Assembly (NCBI GenBank): GCA_019454045.1
Contig: SKCR01038131.1
Coordinates: forward strand, 59,269 to 123,268
Length of the DNA: 64,000 nt
Reading direction: 5' to 3'
From: Zanthoxylum bungeanum
Taxonomy: Eukaryota; Streptophyta; Magnoliopsida; Sapindales; Rutaceae
Below are positions 32,298 to 43,886 of this stretch, piece by piece. The notes under the pieces are model-generated. The model worked only from the letters and a program-made list of their open reading frames with translations. It ran no database searches and was not told where the DNA came from. Position 1 is the stretch's first letter. The number at the start of each line of letters is the position of its first letter. The translations under genes and the position numbers were made by a program.

Positions 32298-34195
32298 CTC
32301 CCTGAACACGTCAATTGACGGTGTGTCCGAACAGAGTAACCGAATTTTGTTGGACATGATAAGGTTAATCATGAGTCGCTCTGAGCTACCATTTCCTTCA
32401 AACGGATATACATTAACAGTGCAGAACTTATTTAGAATAAGGTTCCATAAAAATCTGTTTGACATATTTCATATTAGATATGAACAAGAAAGAAACCGGG
32501 TTTCTCAATCCCGATAATTTGGGATTGCTAGGCATATGTTTGGATGATACCAAACTAAAACCCAAATTGGATAAGTGCCAAATTGTAGGTTATCCTAGGG
32601 AAACCAAAGTATAGTACTTATACAACTCACTAGAGAACAATGTAATTGTTGTTCACCATGCGGTTTTCCTAAGAGAAATATCGATATGCAGTGGTAAGTG
32701 GGAGGATAGTAAAACTCGATGAAAATCGGAGTAATACTATTCAAGGCACCAAATCTTAATGGGACATGAATAGTTCATCAAGGATCAAACTATACCAATA
32801 ATCTTCGGATACACAAGAACCGCGTAAGTCAGAGAGAGTCAGAAAAACAACCTGAGGTATGGGTTTCTGATCTCACCTCATAAATATGTTTATCTTTTGA
32901 GGAATACCAACTGACTACGTATGAGGAAGTGATACAAGGTATTGACTCCCTAATATGGCAAAGTGCCATGAATCTGAAATGGAATCCATGTATATCAACT
33001 TAGTTTGGACACTAGTTGATGTACCGCAAGGCATTGTGCCTATTGGTACTATATAAGTTTTCAAGGAAGACATACATGGAAGGCAACATACCAACGTACT
33101 AAGCTGGGCTTGTAGCGAAAAGGCATCGTTATCAACATTATGTTGATTTCGATTCAAACTTTTAATTGTTGCCACGATGAATCCATTTAGATAATGCTTG
33201 CTAATGCTGCATGTTTCATTTATGAAATATATCAGCTTTAGGGGAAAATCGCTTTCCTGAAAAGGAAACCTTTTGGAGGATGTTTACAACATCCTATCGG
33301 TTTTGTCGTTCCAAAACTAGCAAACAAGGTTTGTTGGTTATTCGATCCATGTTTGGATTGAAGCAAGCATTAGGTTCTTAGAATTATCGTTTTGATGTAA
33401 TCATAATGGAGTATGATTTAATTCAAAACGAAATGATTCTTGTGTATATAAGGAGGTTAGTGGGAGCGCATTGACAGTGGATGTCCTATAAAATAGTGAT
33501 ACTATGTCATTTCTTGGAAATGATATTCCTATAATACAATCGGTGAAAGCTTGACTTTCATGAAAACTCTCCGAGAAATCGTACATTGAAAAATGTACGC
33601 ACCCTGGTGTCTCATACGCTTTGAGCATATGCAGTCACATACAGGCCAATCCAAGTGATAGTCACTGGATTGAAATTAAGAACATTCTTTAGTTTCTTAG
33701 AGAACTAAGGATGCTGTCTTATACTATGGAGATGGAGAACTTGCAGTGAATGGGATCACTGCTACAAGTTTCCAAACCGATAAAATGACTATAAGTCGCA
33801 AACGGTACTATTCAATTTGAATAACAGAATAGTGAGCTGGAAATCTTCCAAGCAAGATACTGTTACCGAATAAACAACAAATGCGGGTTATTGCTGCAGC
33901 TGAGGCAGCAATATAAGCCATTTGGGTCGATAATAAATCTAATTAGATTAGATATAGTTCTATTTCCGCTGAGCTAGGCTTCAGCACTGGCTAAAGAATT
34001 AATGGTCTCATCAACGATCCAGATATATACTTCGATATTCATCTGATTCGTTCGGATCATACATCGTGGCGATGTGATGATCGTATAAATCGCATCAGAC
34101 GATAATCATGCAAATCCGCTGACTAAAGCTTTTTCTCAGCAGTTTGAGCCAACCGTACATAGTTCGGGTGTTAGACGCTCGAGTGACTGGCTATA
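32298..34195 (+). pseudogene. E4 pol continuation: integrase end, RT, RNase H
   Basis: Continues the E4 reading interrupted at 22433. It has a reverse transcriptase start near 32925 (TYEEVIQGIDS-like), RT core words KTYMEGNIPTY near 33066 and VIRSMFGLKQALGS near 33335-33380, RNase H segments and the C-terminal DNHANPLTKA at about 34100-34130, then DWL before the polypurine tract. Stops and frameshifts are scattered through every domain. Confidence 0.78.
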
Positions 34196-34210
34196 GGCCA
34201 AGTGGGAGAT
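34196..34210 (+). promoter_or_regulatory. E4 polypurine tract
   Basis: GGCCAAGTGGGAGAT immediately before the 3' LTR start TGTTGGAC, the expected plus-strand primer site. Confidence 0.85.
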
Positions 34211-36244
34211 TGTTGGACAATTATGACCCATAGCGTCACTATTTGTACATATCATGGTGTTGTTGTACAATTAACTATGTGACAAAGGAGATTGCTCTCT
34301 TATCATTTGTGATTAGATCACCAAGATGTATAAATGATAGTAGGTCCCTGTGATTTGTTCCTGGATTGAGAAGATATAAGACAGTATCAATCCATGAAGG
34401 ATAAATCATTAAATTTCCCTAGTCAGAGTATTATCGAGATTGGACATCGATAATGCGTAAAAGACTAGTATTACACTTGTGCGCGTTGTGAGGGCACGAC
34501 GACATAGTTCTCATATATTTGGGTATAGGATACTCATGCAAGTGTAATTGGAGGTTGTGTTTACCGATGGTACAGGAAACAGCTTCGCTCTTGATAGACC
34601 CCCTCGGAATTCCATTGGTAGTATGACTATGTGTCTATGGAAGTCCGAAATCAGGGTATGTGTATTTGGTCTTAACCTGAGACTTGCACCGGTAATACTT
34701 GCGAAAATCAATATACTTTGGTTGTGGTCGTCCAGGGCTTTAACAGGTTATGTGTACGCCTCTGCTGGGTATATTGAGAATCGTAGTGTGTTGGGTGTGA
34801 TGTCAAGACGGAAGTATCACTCCAGTCATATGGAGATGATGATCGCGCAGGGATACAAAACTGGTTCTCTAAAGGGTTGCAACCATCGGGATAATATGAC
34901 TTGGTCATGATTATCCGATAATAAAGAGACTAGTTGCTAGTGATCCGATATATGCTTCGTACGGGGCAGACACTGTACCAGCCCCAGGCCTTGCATGTGA
35001 TCATCCGATACTGGATCGAAATACGCAATACTACGTATACTACATCCGATATAGATCGTTTATTCCTGTAAGCATGTTTCTGGAGAATAGGGTAGGCATG
35101 GCGCTTTGCTAGAAGCCAACCTTGTCTTGTAATCGGTAAAAGCGTAGTACTAGGTACTTACGTGTTCGGATAGTCCGACGACCGAATTTACTGCCAACAT
35201 ATCCGGGGATCTCATGGGTCGCTTCCCGAAGATTCACCGATGACGTATGACTCGCACTTTATGAATCTGGGATTAATTGGATGAGAGAGAAAATTAATCT
35301 GGGATTAATTACGGAGATATTTTATCTGGGATAAAATATCCATTAAGAGAGAAAACGATTAATTTGGAATTAATCGATAAAATAATATATTCGATATATT
35401 ATACGAAATTGGATTTCGACGCGGAATTAAAATTAGATTTTAATTCGGGCGAACGAGTTAATTTATAATTAATTCGTTTGCGATGTGAATAGTGATTTTG
35501 CTAGGCATAATCATTTAATTGCGTCGTAACGGAAAATTTATTAATTTGGAATTAGCGAACCCGAGCCCGGGATTATTTGCGAGCGCATTCGCATTTCGAA
35601 TTCGAGTGCGGGACGTAAGTCACATCAAGCGTCAAATCATTAGTCACATCAAGCGTCAAATCACATGTCACTTTGAGTGATGTGACAATTTGATTGATTG
35701 ATGTGATTGATGGAAGTGGTTGGCAAGGCTTTTATTGCCTTGACTTTTTGTATTTGGTAAATCATTTTTATTTGATTTTTGAAAATGGAATATTGTGTAT
35801 TAGATACACAAAAATGAAATACCAAACACTTAACACACATCTCTCTCAATTTTCTTTTTCTTCTCTCCCCACAAACGCCCAAGGGGCTGCGTTTTTTCTT
35901 CTTCTGGTTCTGTTTACAGTCGAGAATAAAGAGAAGGAGATGAGTGATTTTGTTGCAAAATCAAGAGTGCTAGCACACTTCCGGAGTTATACGATGGTGA
36001 TAGGGAAACCCACCCGCGAGCTTGGAATCATCCAACAAAGCTTGGAGCTTGATGGAACCACACAAAGCCGAAAATGGAGGAGCCATGACAGTGAACTGTC
36101 GTGAACTGTTGGAGGGCAGAAAAATATTTTTGATCATACCACATCGCCTCAACCGATCATTATGAGTATTCCGCAACTCCTTGATGTATTCACATGTATG
36201 TTTTATGTTTTATATTCGATCCTCGGGACCGTAGAACTCCAACA
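34211..36244 (+). mobile_element. E4 3' LTR
   Basis: 2034 bp, TGTTGGACAATTATGACCC to CTCCAACA, full-length for the family. Followed by CGCCT and the resumed E3 LTR. Confidence 0.9.
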
Positions 36245-36249
36245 CGCCT

Positions 36250-37468
36250 GAATTAAAATCTAATTTTAATTCCGCGTCAAAATCCAATTTCGTATAATAT
36301 ATCGAATATATTATTTTATCGATTAATTCCAAATTAATCGTTCTCTCTCTTTAAATAATATTTAATCCCAGATAAAATATCTCCGTAGTTAATCCTAGAT
36401 TAACTCTCTCTCTCATCTAATTAATCCCAGATTAATAAAGTGCGAGTCATACGTCATCGGTGAATCTTCGGGAAGCGACCCAATGAGATCCCTGGATATG
36501 TTGGCAGTAAATCCGGTCGTCGGATTATCCGAACACATATGTACCTAGTACTACGTTTATACCGATTTACAAGACATGGTTGGCTTCTAGCAAAACACCG
36601 TGCCTACCCAATTCTCCAGAAATATTCTTACTGGAATATGTGATCTATATCAGGCGTAATATACGTAGTATTACGTATTTCGATCCAGCTTATGATGTCA
36701 CGTGCAAGGCCTGAGGCTGGAATTGTGTCTGCCCCGTACGAAGCACATATCAGATCTCTGGTAACTAGTCTCTATAATCGAATAATCATGACCCGATGAC
36801 TGCAGTACATAAGAGCACCAGTTCCGTATCCAACGTGATCATCATCTCCACTATGACTGGAGTGATACTTCCATCTCGACATCACTCCCAATACATTACG
36901 ATTCTCAATATACCCAGAAGAGGCGTACACAGAACCTGTTAAAGCCCTGGACGACCAAAACCAAAGTATATTGATTGTCACAAGTATTAGCGGTGCAAGT
37001 CTCAGTTTAAGACCAAATACACCTACCCTGATTCGGACTTCCAAAGACACATAGTCATACTACCAATGGAATTCTGAGGGGTCTATCCAGAGCGAAGCTG
37101 TTCCCGTACCATCGGTAAACACAACCTCCTATTACACTTGCATGAGTATCCAATACCCAAATATATGAGAACTATGCCGTTATGCTCCCACAACGCGCAC
37201 AAGTGTAATACTAGTCTATTCCGCATTATCGATGTCCAATCTTGATAATACTACGACTATGGATATTTAATGATTAAACCTTCGTGGATTGAAACTGTCT
37301 CATATCATCTCAATCCGGAACTAATCATATGGACCTTCTATCATTTATACATCTTGGTAATCTAATTACAAATGATAAAAGGGCAATTTCCTTTGTCACA
37401 TAGTTAATTTGTACAACAACACTATGATCTGTACAAATAGTGATGCTATAGGCCATAACTGTCCAACA
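36250..37468 (-). mobile_element. E3 5' LTR, distal part
   Basis: Continuation of 16380-17165 after the E4 insertion. The minus strand begins TGTTGGACAGTTATGGCC at 37468. Followed on the plus strand by CTCAG, the E3 target duplication. Confidence 0.88.
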
Positions 37469-37473
37469 CTCAG

Positions 37474-38295
37474 CTGGGTAATGTAATCAGGAAAGTTCCT
37501 TTTCAAGTGCCCGACCTTGCTGTAGTGATGGCATTTGTCGTCAGAAGCCCTCTTGGGCTTAGCTATCTTTGCATGTGGTTGAGGACCAAGACCATTCTTC
37601 TTCTTCCATTTCTTCTTCTTTCCCTTTGACCAAGTCTAGGAAGAAGCAGAAAATGAAGTAGGTATGGGAGGGCGAGTCGGTACTCCATTCTTAAGGTCAT
37701 CTTCCGCCGTGAGCAACATCCTATGCAGCTCTTGGTAGGTACATATAATCTCGTTCATGTTGAAGTACATCACGAACTGGCGAAAAGAAGCTGGGAGTGA
37801 ACAAAGAATGACACTCCTACCAAGGATGTCATTCAGAATGAGATTATGTTGCCTCAATTGATCAATGAAATCGATCATCTGAAGAAAATATGGGCTAACA
37901 GCTTGCCCCTCATCTAATCGCGCATGGAAAATTTCCATTGCGACCTTGTGAACAACTTGTTCTTGGTTCTCAAACGATTGTCTCAATCGTGTCATCATAC
38001 TATATGCATCTGACGTGCCATAGTATTGTTTCTTGAGTCCCGGTGAAAGCGAACTTAAGATGTATGATTTAACTTTTAAATCATCATCCTTCTAAGCTTG
38101 GAAGACTTTGCGTTTTTCCAGTGTAGCATCCTCTACCACAGCAAGGGACAGTGGACCCTCAAGAACATATCCCAACTTCTCGGAGTCGAGGACAATCCTT
38201 AAATCCAAATCCCAATCGGCGAAGTTATCAGTGCCTTTGAGTTTGTTCGCATCAAGCATACGCGCAAACTGATTAGTGGATGGTGAAGCCATCAC
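37474..38295 (-). pseudogene. Copia gag of E6
   Basis: The minus strand starts MASPSTNQFARMLDANKLKG and continues WDLDLRIVLDSEKLGYVL, HKVAMEIFHARLDEGQAV, MIDFIDQL and MYFNMNEIICTYQELHRMLL, the UBN2/copia gag pattern that forms the particle shell. One frame is kept throughout but with TAG stops at about 38092 and 37636. The zinc knuckle near 37500-37550 reads CHHYSKVGHLKRNF, with two of the three Cys replaced. The gene is cut at the E3 insertion (37469). This is a different copia family from E3-E5 and E7, by LTR and gag. Confidence 0.85.
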
Positions 38296-39051
38296 AAATC
38301 TATCATATAGATCATGAAAAATGGTTAGCAGAAATTAATCAGTTTAATATAATATAATAAGCATAAACTAGATCATGGATTTTTAATCTAAAAATGCTCT
38401 TCCCACTAAATCATGCAATACTGTAATCCCCAAACAGAATACAAGGATTTAATAATTAAATTAAATACAAATAGTGAAAAGTGGATCCCGTGAATATATT
38501 TCGGCTCACAGCAGAGGCACGATCTCGCCTACGTATATTCATCAGGTAGACAACTCATTTGTCAATCACTCACTAGTGACTCCTAGGTTTCCGGTCCTGG
38601 TCGTTTCTCGTTGTGAATGCTAAGGCAGGCCCACAAGGAGACGTACCAAGGTTAAACTTTTCAATGATAAACTCAAGTTACATGCGTAACCCTGACAGCT
38701 AGGGCACGTTCAGGATTCCGCTTTCGCTTGAATTTATCTAGTATCTAATATACATCCGGTATAAATAAATCTCTATCAGCTACACCCTCACAACAGAGGC
38801 ACGGTCTCAGAAGTAGTCACAGAGAAATATTCATAAACCTTATTGACAAGACGGACCATATAACATGCATCAAATACATAATTACATTTAAACCTTATTA
38901 ATTAGGGATTTTCCGCTAAGTGTCATAAACCCTAAATCTAATCAAATTAGATTAAAACATGCATGTATAAAGTTAAGAAAACATGATTAAACATTGAATT
39001 TAAAGGGCTAATCATAATAGGGGGCCTAGAATCAGACTGGCTCTGATACCA
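38296..39051 (-). other. E6 leader and primer binding site
   Basis: Untranslated leader between gag and LTR. The primer site at 39035-39051 reads TGGTATCAGAGCCAGTC on the minus strand, a tRNA-Met complement with an exact TGGTATCAGAGC core. No ORF in the leader. Confidence 0.8.
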
Positions 39052-39054
39052 ATT

Positions 39055-39828
39055 TGAAAGGGTTTTATGGCGGAAATCCGGTAACGCAGCGAAATAGTGG
39101 AAAATCAAAATTTTCTGATTTCAAAACTTTTTCTCGGATAAATTAAATAAACTTATTTATTTAATTACCCAATTATCAAATTATGAAATATTACACAAGA
39201 AATTCAAATTGCTACAAAAATTCCCAAAATTTTCCCCAAAGCCGTGAGCCTCTCTACATGGCCAAATTGTGCATTTTGTTCCTTTTGTGTTCAAAACACA
39301 TTAAGATGAAATCCAATTGACCCAATATTTTATATGCATCGTATACACATCCAAATACATAACATAAATGAAAAGCCTCAAATGTGAAAGTGGTCTAAAA
39401 CCCTAATTTTTCAATTTCAACAAATTAGACCAAATTAATTAAATCCAACACTTCAATTAAGTTTCATCAATTCCAATCAAGCCTCACCACAATGAAACAA
39501 CTATAGAACAAATCTAGGTCATTTAAGAGTGGGTCAATAACTCTAGAATGACAACAAGTTTCTCAAATCATCAAAAGAATGCTTATTAACTCATTAGTAA
39601 CATTATATGGTCTTTATACATGCATAACCCTATCATCAAACTTCCATCTAACAAAAACAAAAAGAATAAATAATAGAAAAATATGAGAACATCATAGTAT
39701 GTAGCCTAGAACACAAGGAACATTTTCCTAACCCAAATTGCCACCCCTATATTTCAGAACCCTAGGAGTGCCTTTTCAAATACCGATGAAAGAAAGACAA
39801 TTATCATAAAAGGGCATCTTTGGCAACA
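39055..39828 (-). mobile_element. E6 5' LTR (probable extent)
   Basis: The minus-strand end CCCTTTCA directly precedes the primer site. The likely start is TGTTGCCAAAGATG at 39828, giving about 774 bp. The start is inferred from the TG dinucleotide and sequence change only, because the partner LTR and target duplication are not in the window. Confidence 0.55.
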
Positions 39829-40039
39829 TGTAGAACAACCCGTCCTAAGGAGGATGAACCTGGGAGGAGCTGAGGTGATGTAGAGTTCTTAAAAGGCCGC
39901 AACCCGAGGACAATGGGTCAGTTTTTAGCTACGTTCACCGCCATCTTTTATAAAGTTCCCGGCATCAACTCACAAACTCGTTGATATCGAGAATTATTGG
40001 ACATATATTGATGGTGGTTTTTTACCCTAAGGAAGGTTC

Positions 40040-41085
40040 AAGTACAGATGAGGGATATGATAGAGATTTATACTTAGCCAAGAGTGGATGACAAATGTCC
40101 AAGAGCTCAGAAAGAGACGAAGTTTGACAGAGAGACCCGACTTAGTGATACATAGGAGTTCTCCTGAGGATAAAAGCATTTTGAAGGATGAAGCAAGTTG
40201 GGATATCAACATGAACACCTGAATGGTGTGTTTTTAAGAGATTGTTAAGCCTGACCCGATGGATCATTTTCAGTGAAACCCGATCTGGTTGAGAAAGAGG
40301 GGCAAGACATTAATTAGTATCATCTGTCTCGGTATGTCGACCTAAGTAATTAAAATGGGATCACATGCCGACTTATATATGGGGTCATGTGACCTATGCC
40401 ATAAGTGAGAGGATATGCTTCTAGAAGGCTAATGATGAATGTGAGAAAACAATGGTTCTCATTGGAAATATCCACTACCAACCGTCACAGGCCGGTGCAG
40501 TGGAAAAATAGTGGCAAAGCAGAGCCGCCAGAGGCGGCCATAGGCCGGTATAGTTGCAGAGAAATAGGCTGACCTAATTGGCCAAATTAAGGGTGGTTGA
40601 GGAAAGTTATGGCTACAATGATGGGTAAGTGACATGGGATGCCGTCAGAGGCGGTGAAATAGTGAATTTGGAAGCCTATATAAAAGAGTTGAAGACTTAA
40701 ATTCAACAGTTAATAATTTTTGTATTTCACAACTTGTAAGAAGATAAAAGCTTAAGAACTAATGATAGAGAAAGAAAATTGATCAGTTACCTGACCATTT
40801 GAGAGAATTGTATCGGGCTTGTGAAAGACTCGAGATATTTTATCACTTTGTCATTTCCCTGAGCAGTAATAAAATATTTATTTTCTCTCGTGGATGTGTA
40901 GATAGGAGCCACTCTCCGCCGAACCACATAAATTTCTATATTATCTTGTCTCTTGTTAAGTTTGCTTTAGTTCCATACTAACCAAACAAATTTATTGTTC
41001 CAGAGAGATTTATTCGATGAGTGAATTCTCTATTTTACTATTCGAACGGAAAACAACCGTCAACATAAACAAAGGCCTAAATCAT
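40040..41085 (+). mobile_element. Decayed gypsy-type LTR fragment
   Basis: Contains a plus-strand TATA box (CCTATATAAAAG near 40675), an AATAAA near 40867, the CTCGTGGATGTGTAGATAGG...GAACCACATAAAT stretch and an end resembling AACGGAAAACAACCGTCAAC. These match in order the stretch 49870-50235. Such sequence is typical of R-U5 of plant gypsy LTRs. No ORF or internal domain was found; 39830-40040 holds nothing else recognisable. Confidence 0.5.
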
Positions 41086-41389
41086 TTTACAGGGGTTAGA
41101 AGAACGTACACTCTAAAAACTAAAGTACACTTTGCTATCAATAATTCTTTATTAACTTTTACCAAAAGAACATTACTAAACATATCTTTTTACTCAAAAT
41201 TTTTCGAAAACCATAACTGACGTAATCATCGGAGTGTTTTATGCCGAAAAATATTATAACGCCCTTATCGTGTTATGTATTTTTGAGTTTAAAGAACTGA
41301 TCAAAATTGCACTAAAATAAAGAATCATAAGAAGAATTATTTCCCATTATACTAACTTTTAAAAAAAAATTAAAGAATTGTTGATAGTG
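41086..41389. other. Intergenic AT-rich DNA
   Basis: I see no ORF, repeat or terminal motif in this stretch between the two LTR-like fragments. Confidence 0.5.
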
Positions 41390-41849
41390 ATTTTTGGGAA
41401 TGAGTATGGCCAAGAGCTCAGGAAGGACATGAAGGAAATTTCAGATTCGGAACACTGTAGCCCAAAGATATTGCTAGTTACCTGATCCATTAGGGTGGTC
41501 AGGCTCGGTCTCCAACATTCTACCGACCCAAAGAGTAAAGTAATACTGGGACCAGAGACCGAGGACATTAGGTCCGACCCAACTACTTGAGCTCGACAGA
41601 GCGGGATAAGTTTTACCCCGGTTGTCCGTCCAAATGAATGAGCTCGGGACAGTATTGATCAGGTCGGGTGCGCATGATAAGCGCGTAATGAGAGCTCACC
41701 CTCTCCATAAAGTTCAGATATGACAAGGCCAACTTGATGATTCTCCTATGACACACGTCACCGAGTGAACGGTTGGATACAGGCCTGCATCATAACTGTC
41801 GCATGTGACAGTACCTAAACAAAAAGATTTAATGAAATGTCATATGGCA
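41390..41849 (+). mobile_element. Gypsy-type LTR fragment, left part (split by E7)
   Basis: Non-coding sequence starting near GGCCAAGAGCTCAGGAAGGACATG, a phrase also present near 40073 in the first LTR-like fragment. It runs into the E7 insertion at 41855 and resumes at 49745. The joined sequence forms one copy of the GGCATGTTTTACTTTCGGCA repeat. Confidence 0.5.
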
Positions 41850-41854
41850 TGTTT

Positions 41855-43874
41855 TGTTGGACAATTATGACCCATAGCATCACTATTTGTACAGAACATG
41901 GTATTGTTGTACAAATTAACTATGTGACAAAGGAAATTGCTCTTTTATCATTTGTAATTGGATTACCGGGATATATAAATGATAAAAGTCCACATGATTA
42001 GTACCAGATTAATAAGATATGAGACAATATTAATCCACTAAGGTTTAATCATTAAATATCCCTAGTCGTCGTATTATCGAGACTGGACATCGATAATGCG
42101 AAATAGACTAGTATTGCACTTGTGCGCATTATGGAGGCATAATGGCATAGTTTTCATATATTTGGGTATTGGATACTCATGTAAATGTAATAGGAGGTTC
42201 TGTTTACCGATGGTACGGAAACAGCTTCGCTCTGGATAGACCCCTCGGAATCCCATTGGTAGTATGACTATGTGTCTATGGGAATCCGAATCAGGGTAGG
42301 TGTATTTGGTCTTAACCTGAGACTTGCATCGCTAATACTTGCGACAATCAGTATACTTTGGTTTTGGTCGTCCGGGGCTTTAACAAGTTATGTGTATGCC
42401 TCTTCTGGGTATACTGAGAATCGTAGTGTATTGGATGTGATGTCAAGATGGAAGTATCACTTCAGTCATATGGAGATGATGTTCACGCAGGATACGGAAC
42501 TGGTACTCTTGTATGCTGCAGCTATCGGGATAATATGACAAGGTCATGATTATCCGATTATAGAGACTAGTTACCAGAGATCTGATATATGCTTCGTACG
42601 GGGCAGACACAATTCCAACCCAAGGCCTAGCATGTGAAATTTGATATTGGATCGTAATACGCAATACTACGTATACTACGCCTGACAAAGATTACATATT
42701 CCTTTAAAGAATATTTCTGGGGAATTGGGTAGGCACGATGCTTTGCTAGAAGCCAACCATGTCTTGTAAATCGGTGAGAACGTGGTACCGGGTATGCACG
42801 TATTCGGATAGTCCGATGAACGTATTTACTGCCAACATATCCAGAGATCTCTTGGGTCGCCTCCCAAAGATTCACCGATGATGTTTGACTCGAACAGAAT
42901 TAATCTGGGATTAAATATGAGAGAGAAAATTAATCTGGGATTAATTACGGTAATAAATTAATCTGGGATTAATTAAAAGAGAAAGAATTAATCTGGGATT
43001 AATTGAGTCAAGAATTTATCTGGGATTAAATTCGTCGAGAAGAGAGAACGCGATTAATTTAGAATTAATCGGTAAAGTAAATTTAATAGTGAAATTAGAT
43101 TTTACTATTTAATTTATTAAATTGGGCTAAAATAATATATTAGATATTTTAAATGAAATCGGATTTCAAAGCGGAATTAAATTGGATTTTAATTCTAGCA
43201 AACAAATTAATTTAGAATTAATTCGTAAGCGACTTACGTAATAATATTGCGAGGTATTATTATTTAATTAAAATGGATTTAATTAAGTCGCAACGGTAAA
43301 TTCATTTAATTCGGAATTAAACGAACCCGGGCTCGAGCGAAGTTACGTGTTAAGTTAACTGACTTAAATTTGGAATTTAAAAGTGGTGGGACCCACTTTA
43401 CTTACATCACACGTTAGACATGTGATGGAAGTGGTTAGGCTTAAATTCATGAGTTTGATTTGTTGAAAAAAAACATGGCTTTACTTATAACACACTCAAA
43501 CTTATTCCAACACTCAACCTTACTATATATTTATTTGGTCAACTTTGGAAGTGCTAGAGTTCACTATTCACAGCAACCAAACTTTCTCTTCTCTCCTTAC
43601 TCTCTCATGGCCGATTGTCACATAACCTTGTAGGGTAAATTTTGTTCTTCAAAATTTGTAAATGCTAGCACATTTGGAGTTAAACAAGGTGATATGGAGA
43701 CTCACCCAAGAGTTTGGAACTCGATCTCAAGCTCCGAAGCTTCCAACACATCCAACAAAGAAGGAAAAAGTTTTGAACTCAATCCGATCAATGTGAGTAT
43801 TCTGCAACTCCCTTTGATTAATTCACACACAAATCACTCTTAGACGATCTTGGCATGTTCTAGGAACACTTATA
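41855..43874 (+). mobile_element. E7 5' LTR
   Basis: TGTTGGACAATTATGACCC start; ends AACACTTATA, where the 3' LTR has AACACTTACA, so the terminal CA mutated to TA. Length 2020 bp. Confidence 0.92.
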
Positions 43875-43875
43875 A

Positions 43876-43886
43876 TGGTATCATAG
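43876..43886 (+). promoter_or_regulatory. E7 primer binding site
   Basis: TGGTATCATAG, as in E4, 1 nt after the LTR end. Confidence 0.8.

Larger units (their letters stand above)
17166..36244 (+). mobile_element. E4: copia element inserted in E3's 5' LTR
   Basis: Plus-strand element with LTRs 17166-18697 and 34211-36244, bounded by TGTTGG and CCAACA. The target duplication is CGCCC (17161-17165) against CGCCT (36245-36249), one mismatch. Primer site at 18699 and polypurine tract at 34196-34210. Pol is split by E5 at 22433/32298 and decayed. Confidence 0.88.
11664..37468 (-). mobile_element. E3: copia element, host of nested E4 and E5
   Basis: Both ends show TG...CA on the minus strand and identical 5-bp target duplications CTCAG at 11659-11663 and 37469-37473. 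In minus orientation: 5' LTR (37468-36250 plus 17165-16380, about 2005 bp when joined), tRNA-Met-type primer site, long leader, decayed gag/protease/integrase and a 3' LTR of about 700 bp whose upstream 1.3 kb is missing together with reverse transcriptase and RNase H. E4 inserted into its 5' LTR. Confidence 0.85.
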
